Part shown: positions 15,434-24,874 of the stretch, in pieces | Layout of the letters: every line of letters starts with the position of its first letter | How positions within the stretch are numbered: the stretch's first letter is position 1 | Source of the DNA: Chitinophaga sp. HK235 | GTDB lineage: Bacteria; Bacteroidota; Bacteroidia; Chitinophagales; Chitinophagaceae | DNA: 64,000 bases | Reading direction: 5' to 3' | Assembly: GCF_018255755.1 (NCBI RefSeq) | Contig: NZ_CP073766.1 | Location: forward strand, 7,934,501-7,998,500 | Notes under the pieces: model-generated | What the model was told of the DNA's origin: nothing | Databases searched by the model: none | What the model saw: only the letters and a program-made list of their open reading frames with translations | Translations under genes and position numbers: made by a program

Positions 15434-16492
15434 TCAGTACAGCATATTGGACAGCTTGTTTTCATCCAGAATAATGACCATTCCATCCCTGATGTCAATC
15501 AGCTTCTCATCACGAAAATCGCTGAGTGTGCGGATCAGTGATTCGGTGGCTGTTCCGGCAATGGTAGCGAGGTTTTCACGGCTGATATTCACGGTGTATG
15601 GCGTTTCGTTATGAGGGTTATATTTCCGGAGAAGACTGATCAACGCTTCTGCTACTTTTTTGCGCAGGGAGTTGTAGGCCAGTCCCAGCAGTTGTTGTTC
15701 CTTGTCAGTGATGTTTTTGGCCAGCATACGGATCAGCTGTGTGGCTACTTCATGGTTGTTGTTGAGCAGTTCCTTAAAATCATCGGCAGGGATAAGGGCT
15801 ATTTCTGCATCTTCCATGGCAATGGCTGTTTCCTTATACACCGTGCCTTCCAGCAGGGCGGTATATCCCAGGAAGTCACCGGTGGAGTAAAGGTCAAGCA
15901 CCAGTTCTTTCCCCTGGTCATTGGTTTTACAGGTTTTTACTTTTCCTTTCTGAACATAATACAGGCGGGAAGGATGATTTCCTTCGGCATAGATGACTTG
16001 TTTTTTACGGTATTTATCAATGTTGCGACCTTCTGCGAGTGTCTGCAGGGAGGTTTTACCGGTGACTTCATACATCAGCTGGCTCATGCCCTGTATGTCA
16101 GCAGGAAATTGTTGTTTTTTGATGGCTGCTTTCCTCAGCCTGCTTTCTACGGTGTCCCAGAGTTCGGTGCCACTAAAGGGTTTGGTGAGGTAATCATCTG
16201 CGCCCATGCCCATGCCTTTGCGGAAATCGGCCCTGTCTGTTTTAGCGGTCAGAAAGATGAAGGGCGTATCTTTTACAGCCTCCTGTTGTTGCATCAGATG
16301 TAACACACCAAAGCCATCAAGTAATGGCATCATGATGTCACAGATCACCAGGTCGGGCTGGTGTTGAAGGAGCATTTCAATGCCTGTTTTCCCGTTTTCG
16401 GCTGTGAGTACGCGATAGCCGGCGATAGCGAGGATATCAGCGGTATTCTCTCTCAGTTCTTCGTTGTCTTCTATCAACAGGATCGTCTTCAT
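15434..16492 (-). CDS. Response regulator fused to Crp/Fnr transcription factor
   Basis: This 352-residue fusion has a receiver domain at about 1-120 (phospho-acceptor Asp52 in ICDIMMPLLDG, Lys in LTKPF). A cyclic-nucleotide-binding-like domain follows at about 150-260 (YYVQKGKVKTCKTNDQGKELVLDLYSTGDFLGYTALLEG), then a Crp-type winged helix at about 275-350 (VNISRENLATIAGTATESLIRTLSDFRDEKLI). No Fnr-type cysteine cluster is visible, so direct oxygen sensing is unlikely. The gene overlaps its kinase partner upstream by 4 bp, and a universal stress protein gene follows. This suggests a stress regulator controlled by phosphorylation. Confidence 0.93.
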   Translation of the reverse strand: MKTILLIEDNEELRENTADILAIAGYRVLTAENGKTGIEMLLQHQPDLVICDIMMPLLDGFGVLHLMQQQEAVKDTPFIFLTAKTDRADFRKGMGMGADDYLTKPFSGTELWDTVESRLRKAAIKKQQFPADIQGMSQLMYEVTGKTSLQTLAEGRNIDKYRKKQVIYAEGNHPSRLYYVQKGKVKTCKTNDQGKELVLDLYSTGDFLGYTALLEGTVYKETAIAMEDAEIALIPADDFKELLNNNHEVATQLIRMLAKNITDKEQQLLGLAYNSLRKKVAEALISLLRKYNPHNETPYTVNISRENLATIAGTATESLIRTLSDFRDEKLIDIRDGMVIILDENKLSNMLY

Positions 16493-18087
16493 GGTGAACG
16501 TACATTTAAGGGATCTGCCGGAAAAGTGATGGTAAAGATGGTGCCTACTCCCAGCTCGCTGGCGCAGGAGATAGCGCCGTTGAGCAGTTCACTGTATTTC
16601 TGCACAATATGCAGGCCGAGTCCTGTACCCTGAATGTTGCTGACGTTGGTGCCCCGGTAAAATCGTTCATAGAGGTGTTGCTGGTCTTCCTGCGACATAC
16701 CGATACCATTGTCTTTGATAGTCAGGATAAACTGTTTGTCTTCCACGGCGGTGAACATTTCGATGGTGCCACCGGGATGTGAAAACTTAATGGCGTTGCC
16801 CAGCAGGTTCATGGAAATATGCCGCAACAGGGAAGGATCCAGCCAGGCTTCGGTTGCTCCGGTATGCTGGTAGCGGATGATCTGGTTTTCCTTTATCAGT
16901 CCCTGCATTTCCTGTATGATGGTATTGAAGTAGTCTTCGATATCGAAGTTGGTATACCGCGGTTGTAATTTCCCTTCTTCTATTTTTCCTACAGACAGAA
17001 AATCATTTAGTGTGTCGGTGAGAAAGCTGACAGAATTAACAATACGCTGGAGGTGTTTGTCGCGGACAGGTTGCTCGCTGTCTGTTGCATAGTGTTTTAC
17101 CAGAAAGGCAGATGACAGGATGGTACTCAGTGGTGTACGAAATTCATGCGACGCCATGGAAACAAAGCGGGATTTGAGATCACCGAGTTCCTTTTCCCTG
17201 CTGAGTGCCTGGGTAAGCTCTTCTTTGGATGCTTCAAGATCGGCGAGTGCTTTGCGTAGTTGCAAAGTACGTTCTTCTACCATGCCTTCGAGTTCGTTGT
17301 TCAGCCTTTCGATTTTTTCTTCTGCTTTTTTCCTGGCGGTGATGTTGCTGATATAGGCGATCACAAAATGGCCTTCTTCATTGGAGTATTGGCTCAGACT
17401 GATCTCTACCGGAAATTCGGAGCCATCGCGGCGTACAGCGAAGAGGTCGAGTCCTATGCCCATGGGCCTGCTCTGTGGCGCGGCATTATATTTTTCGCGA
17501 TGGTCTATATGTTTTTGCTGAAGGCGCTGGGGAATCAGTTGCTCTATGGGTTTGCCGGTCAGTTCTTCTCTTCTGTAATCAAATTGTTGAAGGGCAAAAT
17601 CATTGATGAGCATAATTCTGCCATCCTGGTTAGTAACGATAATGCCTATACTGGCATAGTTGAAAAGGGCGCCAAAACGCTGCAGTTCTTTACTGAGCTG
17701 TAATTTGTAGCGTCTATCGGACTGGCTGTCGGTGATGCGGAAGAAGCAGTAGGGCTGGCCCTGATGTTGCATGATCATTTCTTCATACAGGCCGGTGAAG
17801 GTTTCTCCCTGCAGATTTTTCCATTGTATTTCATGCAGAACAGGGTCCTCTGGAGGGAAGGCATTGCCCGTGATTGTTTTTCCGTTGCCAAGCTGGTTTT
17901 GTTCCAGCAGCAGTTCCAGGGAAGGGAAATCATTTATTCCCAGCATCCGGATACCTGTTGCATTGATATATTTCAACCGTCCGCCTGTCATCTCTCGGAT
18001 AGCGACCAGGCCGGGGACTCTCTCCATTAATGCCGCAAACATACTAAGCTGAAAGTCAATGTCAAGATCTCTGATGGATGTTGTCAT
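16489..18087 (-). CDS. PAS-domain sensor histidine kinase
   Basis: This 532-residue kinase has no membrane span. It carries two PAS domains (about 18-125 and 130-250, the second with FNYASIGIIVTNQDGRIMLIND), a coiled coil (about 250-305, KAEEKIERLNNELEGMVEERTLQL), and a HisKA domain with SMASHEFRTPLSTIL near 318. The HATPase has an N-box (NLLGNAIKFSH) and G boxes (DNGIGMSQEDQQ, GTGLGLHIVQKY). It is cytosolic and probably detects a redox or energy signal. It overlaps the REC-Crp regulator gene by 4 bp, so the two form a cognate pair. Confidence 0.94.
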   Translation of the reverse strand: MTTSIRDLDIDFQLSMFAALMERVPGLVAIREMTGGRLKYINATGIRMLGINDFPSLELLLEQNQLGNGKTITGNAFPPEDPVLHEIQWKNLQGETFTGLYEEMIMQHQGQPYCFFRITDSQSDRRYKLQLSKELQRFGALFNYASIGIIVTNQDGRIMLINDFALQQFDYRREELTGKPIEQLIPQRLQQKHIDHREKYNAAPQSRPMGIGLDLFAVRRDGSEFPVEISLSQYSNEEGHFVIAYISNITARKKAEEKIERLNNELEGMVEERTLQLRKALADLEASKEELTQALSREKELGDLKSRFVSMASHEFRTPLSTILSSAFLVKHYATDSEQPVRDKHLQRIVNSVSFLTDTLNDFLSVGKIEEGKLQPRYTNFDIEDYFNTIIQEMQGLIKENQIIRYQHTGATEAWLDPSLLRHISMNLLGNAIKFSHPGGTIEMFTAVEDKQFILTIKDNGIGMSQEDQQHLYERFYRGTNVSNIQGTGLGLHIVQKYSELLNGAISCASELGVGTIFTITFPADPLNVRSP

Positions 18088-18274
18088 TGCCGGTTGTTTT
18101 ACAATAAAGGTAAGTTAAGGATTTTCTCCCTCAGTATCAAGAGGGACAAGCCTTTGACAGACTCGTCAGTTTGGGTGCGGAAACATGATTAGTATCAGGT
18201 TTGTACCTGATGAACCTCATAGTATGGCCGGCTGTACGGTTGTATTATTGTATGAGCATTTTAAAGCTATGGTT

Positions 18275-18670
18275 ATGCAGATCTATATTAGTGAAGAAGC
18301 CATCATTGCTGATATACAGGACAAGTTTCACGGGTTGTACCCTCGTCTGAAACTGGAGTTTTTCCATACACCTTATATGGATGGAGTCTGTAATGCCAAA
18401 AGAAACCGGGTACCACCGGAAATGCCAATTGAAAAGATCCGGATCCTGCACAGCTTTGGATGGTTGGATATCAGCCACTACCGTACAGCGCTCGCGGTAG
18501 AACATGATTTAAGTTATCTCTTTGGCCTGAGCGCTAAGATATTACATAGATCCGGTTCGATCTGGTTGCAGACAACAGGCACCGGGCATCTCTCTCTGGA
18601 AGAGCTGAATGCCGGTGGTGGACTGAAAGAATCTGCCTTTCAGCTTCCGGAAGAACCGGAGAAAGAATAA
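18275..18670 (+). CDS. Conserved hypothetical protein in the stress block
   Basis: The protein is about 131 residues and starts MQIYISEEAIIADIQDKF, with a hydrophilic middle and an acidic tail (QLPEEPEKE). An upstream in-frame start at 18185 would add a 30-residue leader without a signal sequence. The ATG at 18275 (or 18269) is preferred because the compact domain begins there. I recognise no family. It lies 15 bp before a universal stress protein gene, probably in one transcript, and divergent from the histidine kinase. A stress-linked accessory role is inferred from position only. Confidence 0.65.
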   Translation: MQIYISEEAIIADIQDKFHGLYPRLKLEFFHTPYMDGVCNAKRNRVPPEMPIEKIRILHSFGWLDISHYRTALAVEHDLSYLFGLSAKILHRSGSIWLQTTGTGHLSLEELNAGGGLKESAFQLPEEPEKE

Positions 18671-18685
18671 ATCCTACAATGTTTT

Positions 18686-19519
18686 ATGGAAAAAATATTA
18701 TTCGTGACGGATGCGGTGTGTATGAGTAACAGCTGTCTTGACTTTGCCTGTTTTCTTGCTAACCTCACGCAGTCAAAAATTACCGGTGTTTTTCTGGAGA
18801 ACCAGTCGATGGAACTGCGTTCTGCAGCAGCGATCCATGAAATGGGCGTCACTGCGCCGATACCAGGAGTGCGGCTCGAACAGCAGAAAGAGCTGTACCG
18901 CGATGAGAATATCCGCCGGTTCCACCAGTGCTGTAGAGGCAGTGGTATCAACAGTGTGGTGCACCAGCATACGGGTATGCCATTAAAAGCCGTATTGAAA
19001 GAAAGCAGGTATGCAGACCTGATAGTGATAGATGCGGCCACTACTTTTTCCTGGCGCCCGGAAACAGCACCCACCGGCTTTGTCAGGGATATACTGGAAA
19101 AAGCGGAATGTGCTGTGATCATCGCGCCGGAAAATTTCAAAGGAGTGCAGGAAATCATACTCACCTATAACGACAGCAGTGCATCTGTATTTGCGATCAA
19201 ACAGTTTACCTATCTGCTGCCTCAGCTTCATGACCGTAAGGTGACCCTGCTCAGTGTAACTCCACCAGGGAAGGCGGTGCAAGGCGACATTGAAAAACTG
19301 GAAGAATGGTTACATGCACATTATGAAGATGTTTCCCTGGAGATGGCGGAAGATGATAATGTAGAGGCCAGGTTGCTGGAATACCTCTCCGGCAGGGAAA
19401 ATGTGATGATCGTCATGGGTGCTTTTGGCAGAAGTCTGCTTTCCAACCTGTTTTCGCCCAATCCTATGAAATCTGTTATCCAACTGATTACCCAGCCTAT
19501 GTTTATCGCACATCCTTAA
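18686..19519 (+). CDS. Universal stress protein, tandem-domain type
   Basis: This 277-residue Usp-superfamily protein opens MEKILFVTDAVCMSNSCLDF. Its second half starts EIILTYNDSSASVFAIKQF and ends GAFGRSLLSNLFSPNPMKSVI. The closing glycine loop is nearer to the canonical form than in the protein at 14608-15411. It is closely similar in plan to the other two Usp proteins in the window. It sits between the hypothetical gene at 18275 and the Mg-type P-ATPase (45 bp downstream), probably in one operon. Confidence 0.9.
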   Translation: MEKILFVTDAVCMSNSCLDFACFLANLTQSKITGVFLENQSMELRSAAAIHEMGVTAPIPGVRLEQQKELYRDENIRRFHQCCRGSGINSVVHQHTGMPLKAVLKESRYADLIVIDAATTFSWRPETAPTGFVRDILEKAECAVIIAPENFKGVQEIILTYNDSSASVFAIKQFTYLLPQLHDRKVTLLSVTPPGKAVQGDIEKLEEWLHAHYEDVSLEMAEDDNVEARLLEYLSGRENVMIVMGAFGRSLLSNLFSPNPMKSVIQLITQPMFIAHP

Positions 19520-19564
19520 TCCGGCTGTAGTGAACAGGGGACTGTTTCCGTCTGTTTATGATAT

Positions 19565-22135
19565 ATGCACCATCGCAATAACAGAAGCCTGATAGAGCTT
19601 CCGCTGGAGGATATAAAAAAAGCCATTGGTTTTGCACCCGAAGGGCTGTCTGAAGCAGCCGCTGCACAAAGGCGGGCACAATATGGGCTGAATGAGGTGA
19701 AAGAAGAAAAACCTTTATCACCCTTGCTTCGTTTGTGGAAAAGCCTGCAAAACCCCCTGGTCATATTGTTGACTGTGTTGGGTCTGATTAGCCTGTTGAC
19801 AGGCGATCTGCGCTCCACGATTGTTATTTTCAGCATGGTAGTGCTGGGAGTGGCGATACGTTATACTCAGGAAATGAGGGCCGATAAGGCCGCTGAAAAG
19901 CTGAAAGCGTTGGTGAGCACACATGCTACCGTATGCAGAAATGGAGAAGATAAGGAAGTGCCTTTAAAAATGCTGGTGCCGGGAGATATTGTTAAACTGG
20001 GAGCCGGCGATATGATACCGGCTGATGTGCGTTTACTGACATCAAAAGATCTCTTCCTTAACCAGGCGGTGCTGACGGGAGAATCGCTGCCGGTGGAAAA
20101 AGTGGCCGACCCTGTGCCCGGCCAGGAAGAACCGCTGTACAATAGCAATAATTGTTTTCTGGGGACCAACGTGGAAAGTGGCACCGCCACTGCACTGGTA
20201 GTACATACCGGCGAAAAAACCGACTTCGGGGCATTGGCAGCGCATATCAGCCGTCAACAGGTGGTGACCGGTTTTGATAAGGGCATCAACAGTTTTACCT
20301 GGCTGATGATCCGCTTTATGCTGGTAATGGTACCTGCTGTATTTCTGATCAATGGCCTGAGCCGGCACAACTGGCTGGAAGCATTCCTCTTTGCGCTTTC
20401 AGTAGCAGTAGGGCTTACGCCCGAAATGCTCCCCATGATCGTAACCGTTAATCTTTCCAAAGGCGCCATCGCCATGTCCCGCAAAAAAGTGATCGTCAAA
20501 AAACTCAGTGCCATACAAAACTTCGGCGCCATGGACGTATTGTGCACAGACAAAACCGGAACACTGACAGAAGGCCGTATTGTACTGGAACAGTATCTCA
20601 ATCCTGAAGGTACACCCGATCAGAAGGTGCTGGACTTCGGTTATCTGAACAGCTATTACCATACCGGCCTGAAAAACCTGATGGACGAAGCCATCCTTCA
20701 TCATGAAGAAGTGGGAGCAGCCCTGCATATACGGGAGGAGTTCAGTAAGATTGATGAAATACCTTTTGACTTTGTGCGTAAACGTATGTCAGTGGTGCTG
20801 GAAAACAAAGCGGGGCTTAACATCCTTATCTGTAAAGGAGCGGTGGAAGGTATTATGGAGCGCTGTACCCAGGTAGAGATCAATGGACAAACAACACCAC
20901 TCTCACAGGAACAGCAGGAGCGGTATTATCGCCAGGTGGAAGTGATGAATGCACAGGGCTTCCGGGTGGTAGCCCTGGCTTATAAATGGATGCCGGGTGC
21001 TCCTGATGCACCCGTGTATTCCGTGACAGATGAATCCGAACTGGTGTTGCTGGGATATCTTTCTTTCCTGGACCCGCCTAAAGATACGGCCAGCGCTGCT
21101 TTGCACGGTCTGTCAGCCTTAAAGGTGGATGTACGTATACTGACAGGAGATAATGAAAGTATTACCGCCTATATCTGCAGAAAAGTAGGTGTGAATGTTG
21201 ATCGTATACTGTTGGGCCCGGAGATAGAACACATGACGGATGAGGAACTGGTGGCGGAAGTCGTACATCACCATGTATTTGCAAAGCTGGCACCGGTTCA
21301 CAAGTTGCGCATCATCAAAGCGATCCAGCAGAACGGGCATGTTACCGGATTTATGGGTGATGGTATTAACGATGCACCCGCCTTAAAAGCAGCAGATGTG
21401 GGCATCTCCGTTAATACAGCCGTGGACATCGCCAAAGAAGCTTCGGATATTATTCTGCTGGAAAACAACCTGATGATCCTGGAACAGGGCGTGGCAGAGG
21501 GCCGCAGGGTATTTGGCAACATCATCAAATATATCCGGATGGCGGCCAGCTCCAACTTTGGCAATATGTTCAGCGTAGTAGGAGCCAGCGCGTTTTTGCC
21601 TTTTCTGCCGATGTTGCCGATACAGGTGCTGATCAATAACCTGCTGTATGATTTTTCGCAGACAGCCATCCCAACGGATAATGTAGATGCGGAGTGGCTA
21701 GTGAAACCCCGCAGATGGACGATCAGTGAACTACAGCGTTTTATCCTTGTAATAGGTCCTATCAGCTCTGTGTTTGACTACATTACCTTCTGGCTGCTGA
21801 TCACTTATTTCGGAGGATGGAATAACCCTGCGCTGTTTCATACAGGATGGTTTATAGAATCCCTGTTTACACAAACACTCATCATTCATGTGATCCGTAC
21901 CAATAAAATTCCTTTCATAGAAAGCCGGGCCAGCTGGGAGTTAATACTCACTTCTATCTGCATAGTGATAGCAGGGGCTTGGCTGACGGTATCTCCATTG
22001 GCTGCTACTTTCGGTTTTACAGTGCTGCCCGCGGCTTATTGGGTCTGTTTGTTTTTTATACTGATTGCCTATGTGGCCCTCACGCAGATCGTTAAAAACT
22101 GGTTTAACCGAAGGTTTGTAAAATCTGAATCATGA
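19565..22135 (+). CDS. mgtA: Magnesium-type P-type ATPase (MgtA/MgtB family)
   Basis: This 856-residue P3B-type ATPase has an N-terminal cation-ATPase domain, the actuator motif TGES (VLTGESLPVEK), the phosphorylation loop DKTGTLTEG with Asp near 328, the hinge GDGINDAPALK near 598, and about ten membrane spans ending in a C-terminal six-helix block. The family imports Mg2+ (or Ni2+) from the periplasm. Membrane segment M4 reads SVAVGLTPEMLPMIV, the MgtA-type ion site. It follows a universal stress gene by 45 bp. No Mg2+ riboswitch fits in that gap, so control probably comes from the stress operon. Confidence 0.93.
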   Translation: MHHRNNRSLIELPLEDIKKAIGFAPEGLSEAAAAQRRAQYGLNEVKEEKPLSPLLRLWKSLQNPLVILLTVLGLISLLTGDLRSTIVIFSMVVLGVAIRYTQEMRADKAAEKLKALVSTHATVCRNGEDKEVPLKMLVPGDIVKLGAGDMIPADVRLLTSKDLFLNQAVLTGESLPVEKVADPVPGQEEPLYNSNNCFLGTNVESGTATALVVHTGEKTDFGALAAHISRQQVVTGFDKGINSFTWLMIRFMLVMVPAVFLINGLSRHNWLEAFLFALSVAVGLTPEMLPMIVTVNLSKGAIAMSRKKVIVKKLSAIQNFGAMDVLCTDKTGTLTEGRIVLEQYLNPEGTPDQKVLDFGYLNSYYHTGLKNLMDEAILHHEEVGAALHIREEFSKIDEIPFDFVRKRMSVVLENKAGLNILICKGAVEGIMERCTQVEINGQTTPLSQEQQERYYRQVEVMNAQGFRVVALAYKWMPGAPDAPVYSVTDESELVLLGYLSFLDPPKDTASAALHGLSALKVDVRILTGDNESITAYICRKVGVNVDRILLGPEIEHMTDEELVAEVVHHHVFAKLAPVHKLRIIKAIQQNGHVTGFMGDGINDAPALKAADVGISVNTAVDIAKEASDIILLENNLMILEQGVAEGRRVFGNIIKYIRMAASSNFGNMFSVVGASAFLPFLPMLPIQVLINNLLYDFSQTAIPTDNVDAEWLVKPRRWTISELQRFILVIGPISSVFDYITFWLLITYFGGWNNPALFHTGWFIESLFTQTLIIHVIRTNKIPFIESRASWELILTSICIVIAGAWLTVSPLAATFGFTVLPAAYWVCLFFILIAYVALTQIVKNWFNRRFVKSES

Positions 22136-23542
22136 ACCTGTCCGGGCTTCTTTTTCTTCCGGAAGGATAAACAGGAAAAAACTCACCAGCAACAAAAACA
22201 GGATGTTGACAGCAGTAGCTGTCTGATAAGCGCCCAGATATGCGGTGACGGATGTTTGGCTGCCAAGTATGCTGAAAAAGATACCACCCACCACGCCTAT
22301 GCCTAATGCCACCGATGTTTGCTGGAAGGTGGAAAAAGTACCGGAGGCCGCACCCGCAAAATGAACCGGGATGCTCTTCAGTGCCATTGTGAGTAAAGAT
22401 GGCAGTACCGAACCACATCCTGTTCCATAAAAGAAAAGTGTGGCCAGCAGCACCGGTCTGGGAAGCGCATCAGAACGGAAAAAGAGCACATGCATCACCA
22501 GAGAAAGCATCATCATCACTACACCTCCCTGTAAAACACGTTTACCATAACGTTTTACCAAAGGGATGGACACCAGTGAAGCCACCACATACCCAACACC
22601 CTGGAACACAAAGAGGATACCCGTTTCAGAAGAACTGAAGCCCAGCCCTGTTTGCATAAAAATCGCATTGATCAGAAAATAGGAGTCCTGTACCATGAAG
22701 TAAAACAGCACAGCACAAAGGCCGATATTAAAGTCCCGGTAAGAGAACAGGCGGATGTTGATCAAGGGGGGCGTCTGTTTGGCCAGTTTCCGCCGCTGGT
22801 CGTATGCAAAAAGAAACAGCAGTAATATCGAACCTGCCAGCGATAAGATGCTCCATAAAGGCCAGCCCAACTCACGGCCACGGATCAACGGAAATACCAG
22901 TGCAAATAGTGCAGTGGTAAGCAGCATCACACCGCTGATATCGAATCGTCCGCTTTGCTGTGGTGGCGTATCATGGAGATACCTGGCAGCCAGCAGGGCA
23001 GCTGCAAGGCCCAGTGGCAGGTTGATCAGGAACAATAGGCGCCATCCTTCTACCACCCAATGTATGTCAGGCAGCAGCCCGCCCAGGAACTGTCCTATTA
23101 CAGAGGCCGAACCGGCGATGCTTCCATAGATGCCCAGTGCTTTGATCCTCTCCTTATGCTCCGGAAAGAGGATATGGATATAACTGATACCCTGTGGTAT
23201 CATAAAGGCAGCACTTACGCCCTGTACGAAACGCGCCGTGTTCAGCTGGAAGGCCGTTTGGGCCAGGCCACATAATAAAGAGCTGACTGTAAACAACAAC
23301 ATAGCAGTGATAAATACTTTCTTCCTGCCATAATGATCACCGAGGCGACCGCCGGTAATCAGGAAAGATGCATAACCCAGCAGATAGAGGGCGATGATCA
23401 GTTGCATATCCGACTCAGTGCCGTTCACTCCTTTCCGGATAGAAGGCAGCGCCACATTGACAATAAAAATATCAATCACGGCCAGAAATACGGATGAAGA
23501 CACAATCAGGAGGGATAACCATTTCACTTGCAATCTGTTCAT
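22130..23542 (-). CDS. MFS drug-efflux transporter, DHA2 family
   Basis: This 470-residue permease has 14 predicted spans and the MFS motif A loop GGRLGDHYGRKKVF (about 62-75). Its antiporter-type segments place it in the 14-TMS DHA2 group (EmrB/QacA-like), which exports drugs by proton antiport. The gene is divergent from an HxlR-type regulator gene 107 bp away, a standard arrangement for an inducible efflux pump. Its end overlaps the P-ATPase gene by 6 bp. Confidence 0.92.
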   Translation of the reverse strand: MNRLQVKWLSLLIVSSSVFLAVIDIFIVNVALPSIRKGVNGTESDMQLIIALYLLGYASFLITGGRLGDHYGRKKVFITAMLLFTVSSLLCGLAQTAFQLNTARFVQGVSAAFMIPQGISYIHILFPEHKERIKALGIYGSIAGSASVIGQFLGGLLPDIHWVVEGWRLLFLINLPLGLAAALLAARYLHDTPPQQSGRFDISGVMLLTTALFALVFPLIRGRELGWPLWSILSLAGSILLLFLFAYDQRRKLAKQTPPLINIRLFSYRDFNIGLCAVLFYFMVQDSYFLINAIFMQTGLGFSSSETGILFVFQGVGYVVASLVSIPLVKRYGKRVLQGGVVMMMLSLVMHVLFFRSDALPRPVLLATLFFYGTGCGSVLPSLLTMALKSIPVHFAGAASGTFSTFQQTSVALGIGVVGGIFFSILGSQTSVTAYLGAYQTATAVNILFLLLVSFFLFILPEEKEARTGS

Positions 23543-23649
23543 ATTAATCCTGTATAATCGTTTTAAATAACCAATTCGTTAACTTTATCGCCGCCAAAGT
23601 TGCGGCCAGCAACAGATTATAACAAGTAGTTTAAAGAATAATACCAGGT

Positions 23650-24060
23650 ATGGAAAAAGATACTAATGATGATATACAGCCAGATACGCAAAGGGATAAA
23701 AGTCCATTGGTAGTGGAAAATAACTGTACCATGACAAAAGCCCTGAAGGTAATAGGCGGTAAATGGAAGCTGCTGTTGCTCAATGCTATCCGGAAGGAAT
23801 GCCCTGTGCGCTTTGGTGTACTGCGTAATAAGATGCAGGATATTACACATGCCACACTTACGCTGCAATTGCGGGAACTGGAGCGGGACGGTATCATCGA
23901 AAGAAAAGTATATGCAGAAACACCGCCCAGGGTGGAATATAAACTAACACCCATGGGCAAAAAGCTGGTCCCTGTGATTGAGGCATTGTGTGATTGGGGA
24001 GAAGAATATTATTCCCTCTATGGAGAACCAAAAAGCTGTACGGATGGGGAACAGTTTTGA
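23650..24060 (+). CDS. HxlR-family winged-helix regulator
   Basis: This 136-residue regulator has the HxlR/MarR-like core: NCTMTKALKVIGGKWKLLLLNAI, RFGVLRNKMQDITHATLTLQLREL and a wing ending EYKLTPMGKKLVPVIEAL. A single conserved Cys (about 25) could serve as a redox or electrophile switch, as in several HxlR proteins. It is divergent from the MFS pump gene and overlaps the following sigma-factor gene by 17 bp. It likely represses the pump and is co-transcribed with the sigma gene. Confidence 0.9.
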   Translation: MEKDTNDDIQPDTQRDKSPLVVENNCTMTKALKVIGGKWKLLLLNAIRKECPVRFGVLRNKMQDITHATLTLQLRELERDGIIERKVYAETPPRVEYKLTPMGKKLVPVIEALCDWGEEYYSLYGEPKSCTDGEQF

Positions 24061-24874
24061 AACATATAAACCCAGGTTGTTTGCAGTCGCCTACAAAATG
24101 ACTAAAAACGCGATGGATGCGGAAGATATCCTGCACGATGTATTTCTTTCTTTTGTGAAGCAGGACATAACAACGATTGCCAACACTGAGCATTATCTGG
24201 TGAAAGCAGTGATGCACCGTTGTCTGTCGTTGCTGGAGATGCGTAAAAGATTTGTTTATCCCGGTGTAGATTTACCCACTCCATTATATCAGGAACGTTT
24301 TGCTTATGTACAGGACCAGGATATTTCCTTTGCCTTGTTATTGTTGTTACAGAAACTGAATCCGCAGGAGCGTGCAGTGTTTATCCTGCGGGAAACGCTG
24401 GACTATTCCTACGAAGAGATCGCGGAAGTATTATCGCTGGGGCAGGATAACTGCCGGCAGTTGTTTCATCGTGCGAAGGAGAAGGTGGCAGGAGGGCGTG
24501 TAAAATATGTTCCGTCTGATGAGCAACGTAGCACACTTTTCAGTGCATTCGTGAAAGCCTGCACCAGTGGGGATGTTGATCAGCTGATGGCTTGTCTGAA
24601 AGAGGATATCGCCATCTACTCTGATGGTGGTGGCCGCGCAACGGCGGCACGCTGGCCTGTTTTCGGCCGCGTGGATGCGATTGCCTTCCTCACCGGACTG
24701 TATGCCAAAAGAAGTGCGGCGTTGCTTTTTGAAGCAAAGATGATCAATGGTGAATATGGCATCATCTGCTACGACAAAACCACCGGGGCAGTAGATACCC
24801 TGATGATCTGTGCTGTCGGAGCAGATGCCATAGAAACGGTTTACTTTGTACGAAACCCGGATAAACTGCGTTAA
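24044..24874 (+). CDS. SigJ-like sigma factor with SnoaL/NTF2 tail
   Basis: The 276-residue protein starts MGNSFETYKPRLFAVAYKM. Sigma region 2 lies at about 5-70 (AEDILHDVFLSF) and region 4 at about 100-160 (LNPQERAVFILRETLDYSYEEIAEVL). A SnoaL/NTF2-like C-terminal domain follows at about 170-276, typical of SigJ (ECF41-like) factors. That tail normally regulates activity in place of a separate anti-sigma factor. The ATG at 24044 is chosen because it begins at the sigma region 2 edge and gives the usual 17-bp overlap with the regulator gene. The gene end overlaps the next convergent gene by 4 bp. Confidence 0.87.
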   Translation: MGNSFETYKPRLFAVAYKMTKNAMDAEDILHDVFLSFVKQDITTIANTEHYLVKAVMHRCLSLLEMRKRFVYPGVDLPTPLYQERFAYVQDQDISFALLLLLQKLNPQERAVFILRETLDYSYEEIAEVLSLGQDNCRQLFHRAKEKVAGGRVKYVPSDEQRSTLFSAFVKACTSGDVDQLMACLKEDIAIYSDGGGRATAARWPVFGRVDAIAFLTGLYAKRSAALLFEAKMINGEYGIICYDKTTGAVDTLMICAVGADAIETVYFVRNPDKLR

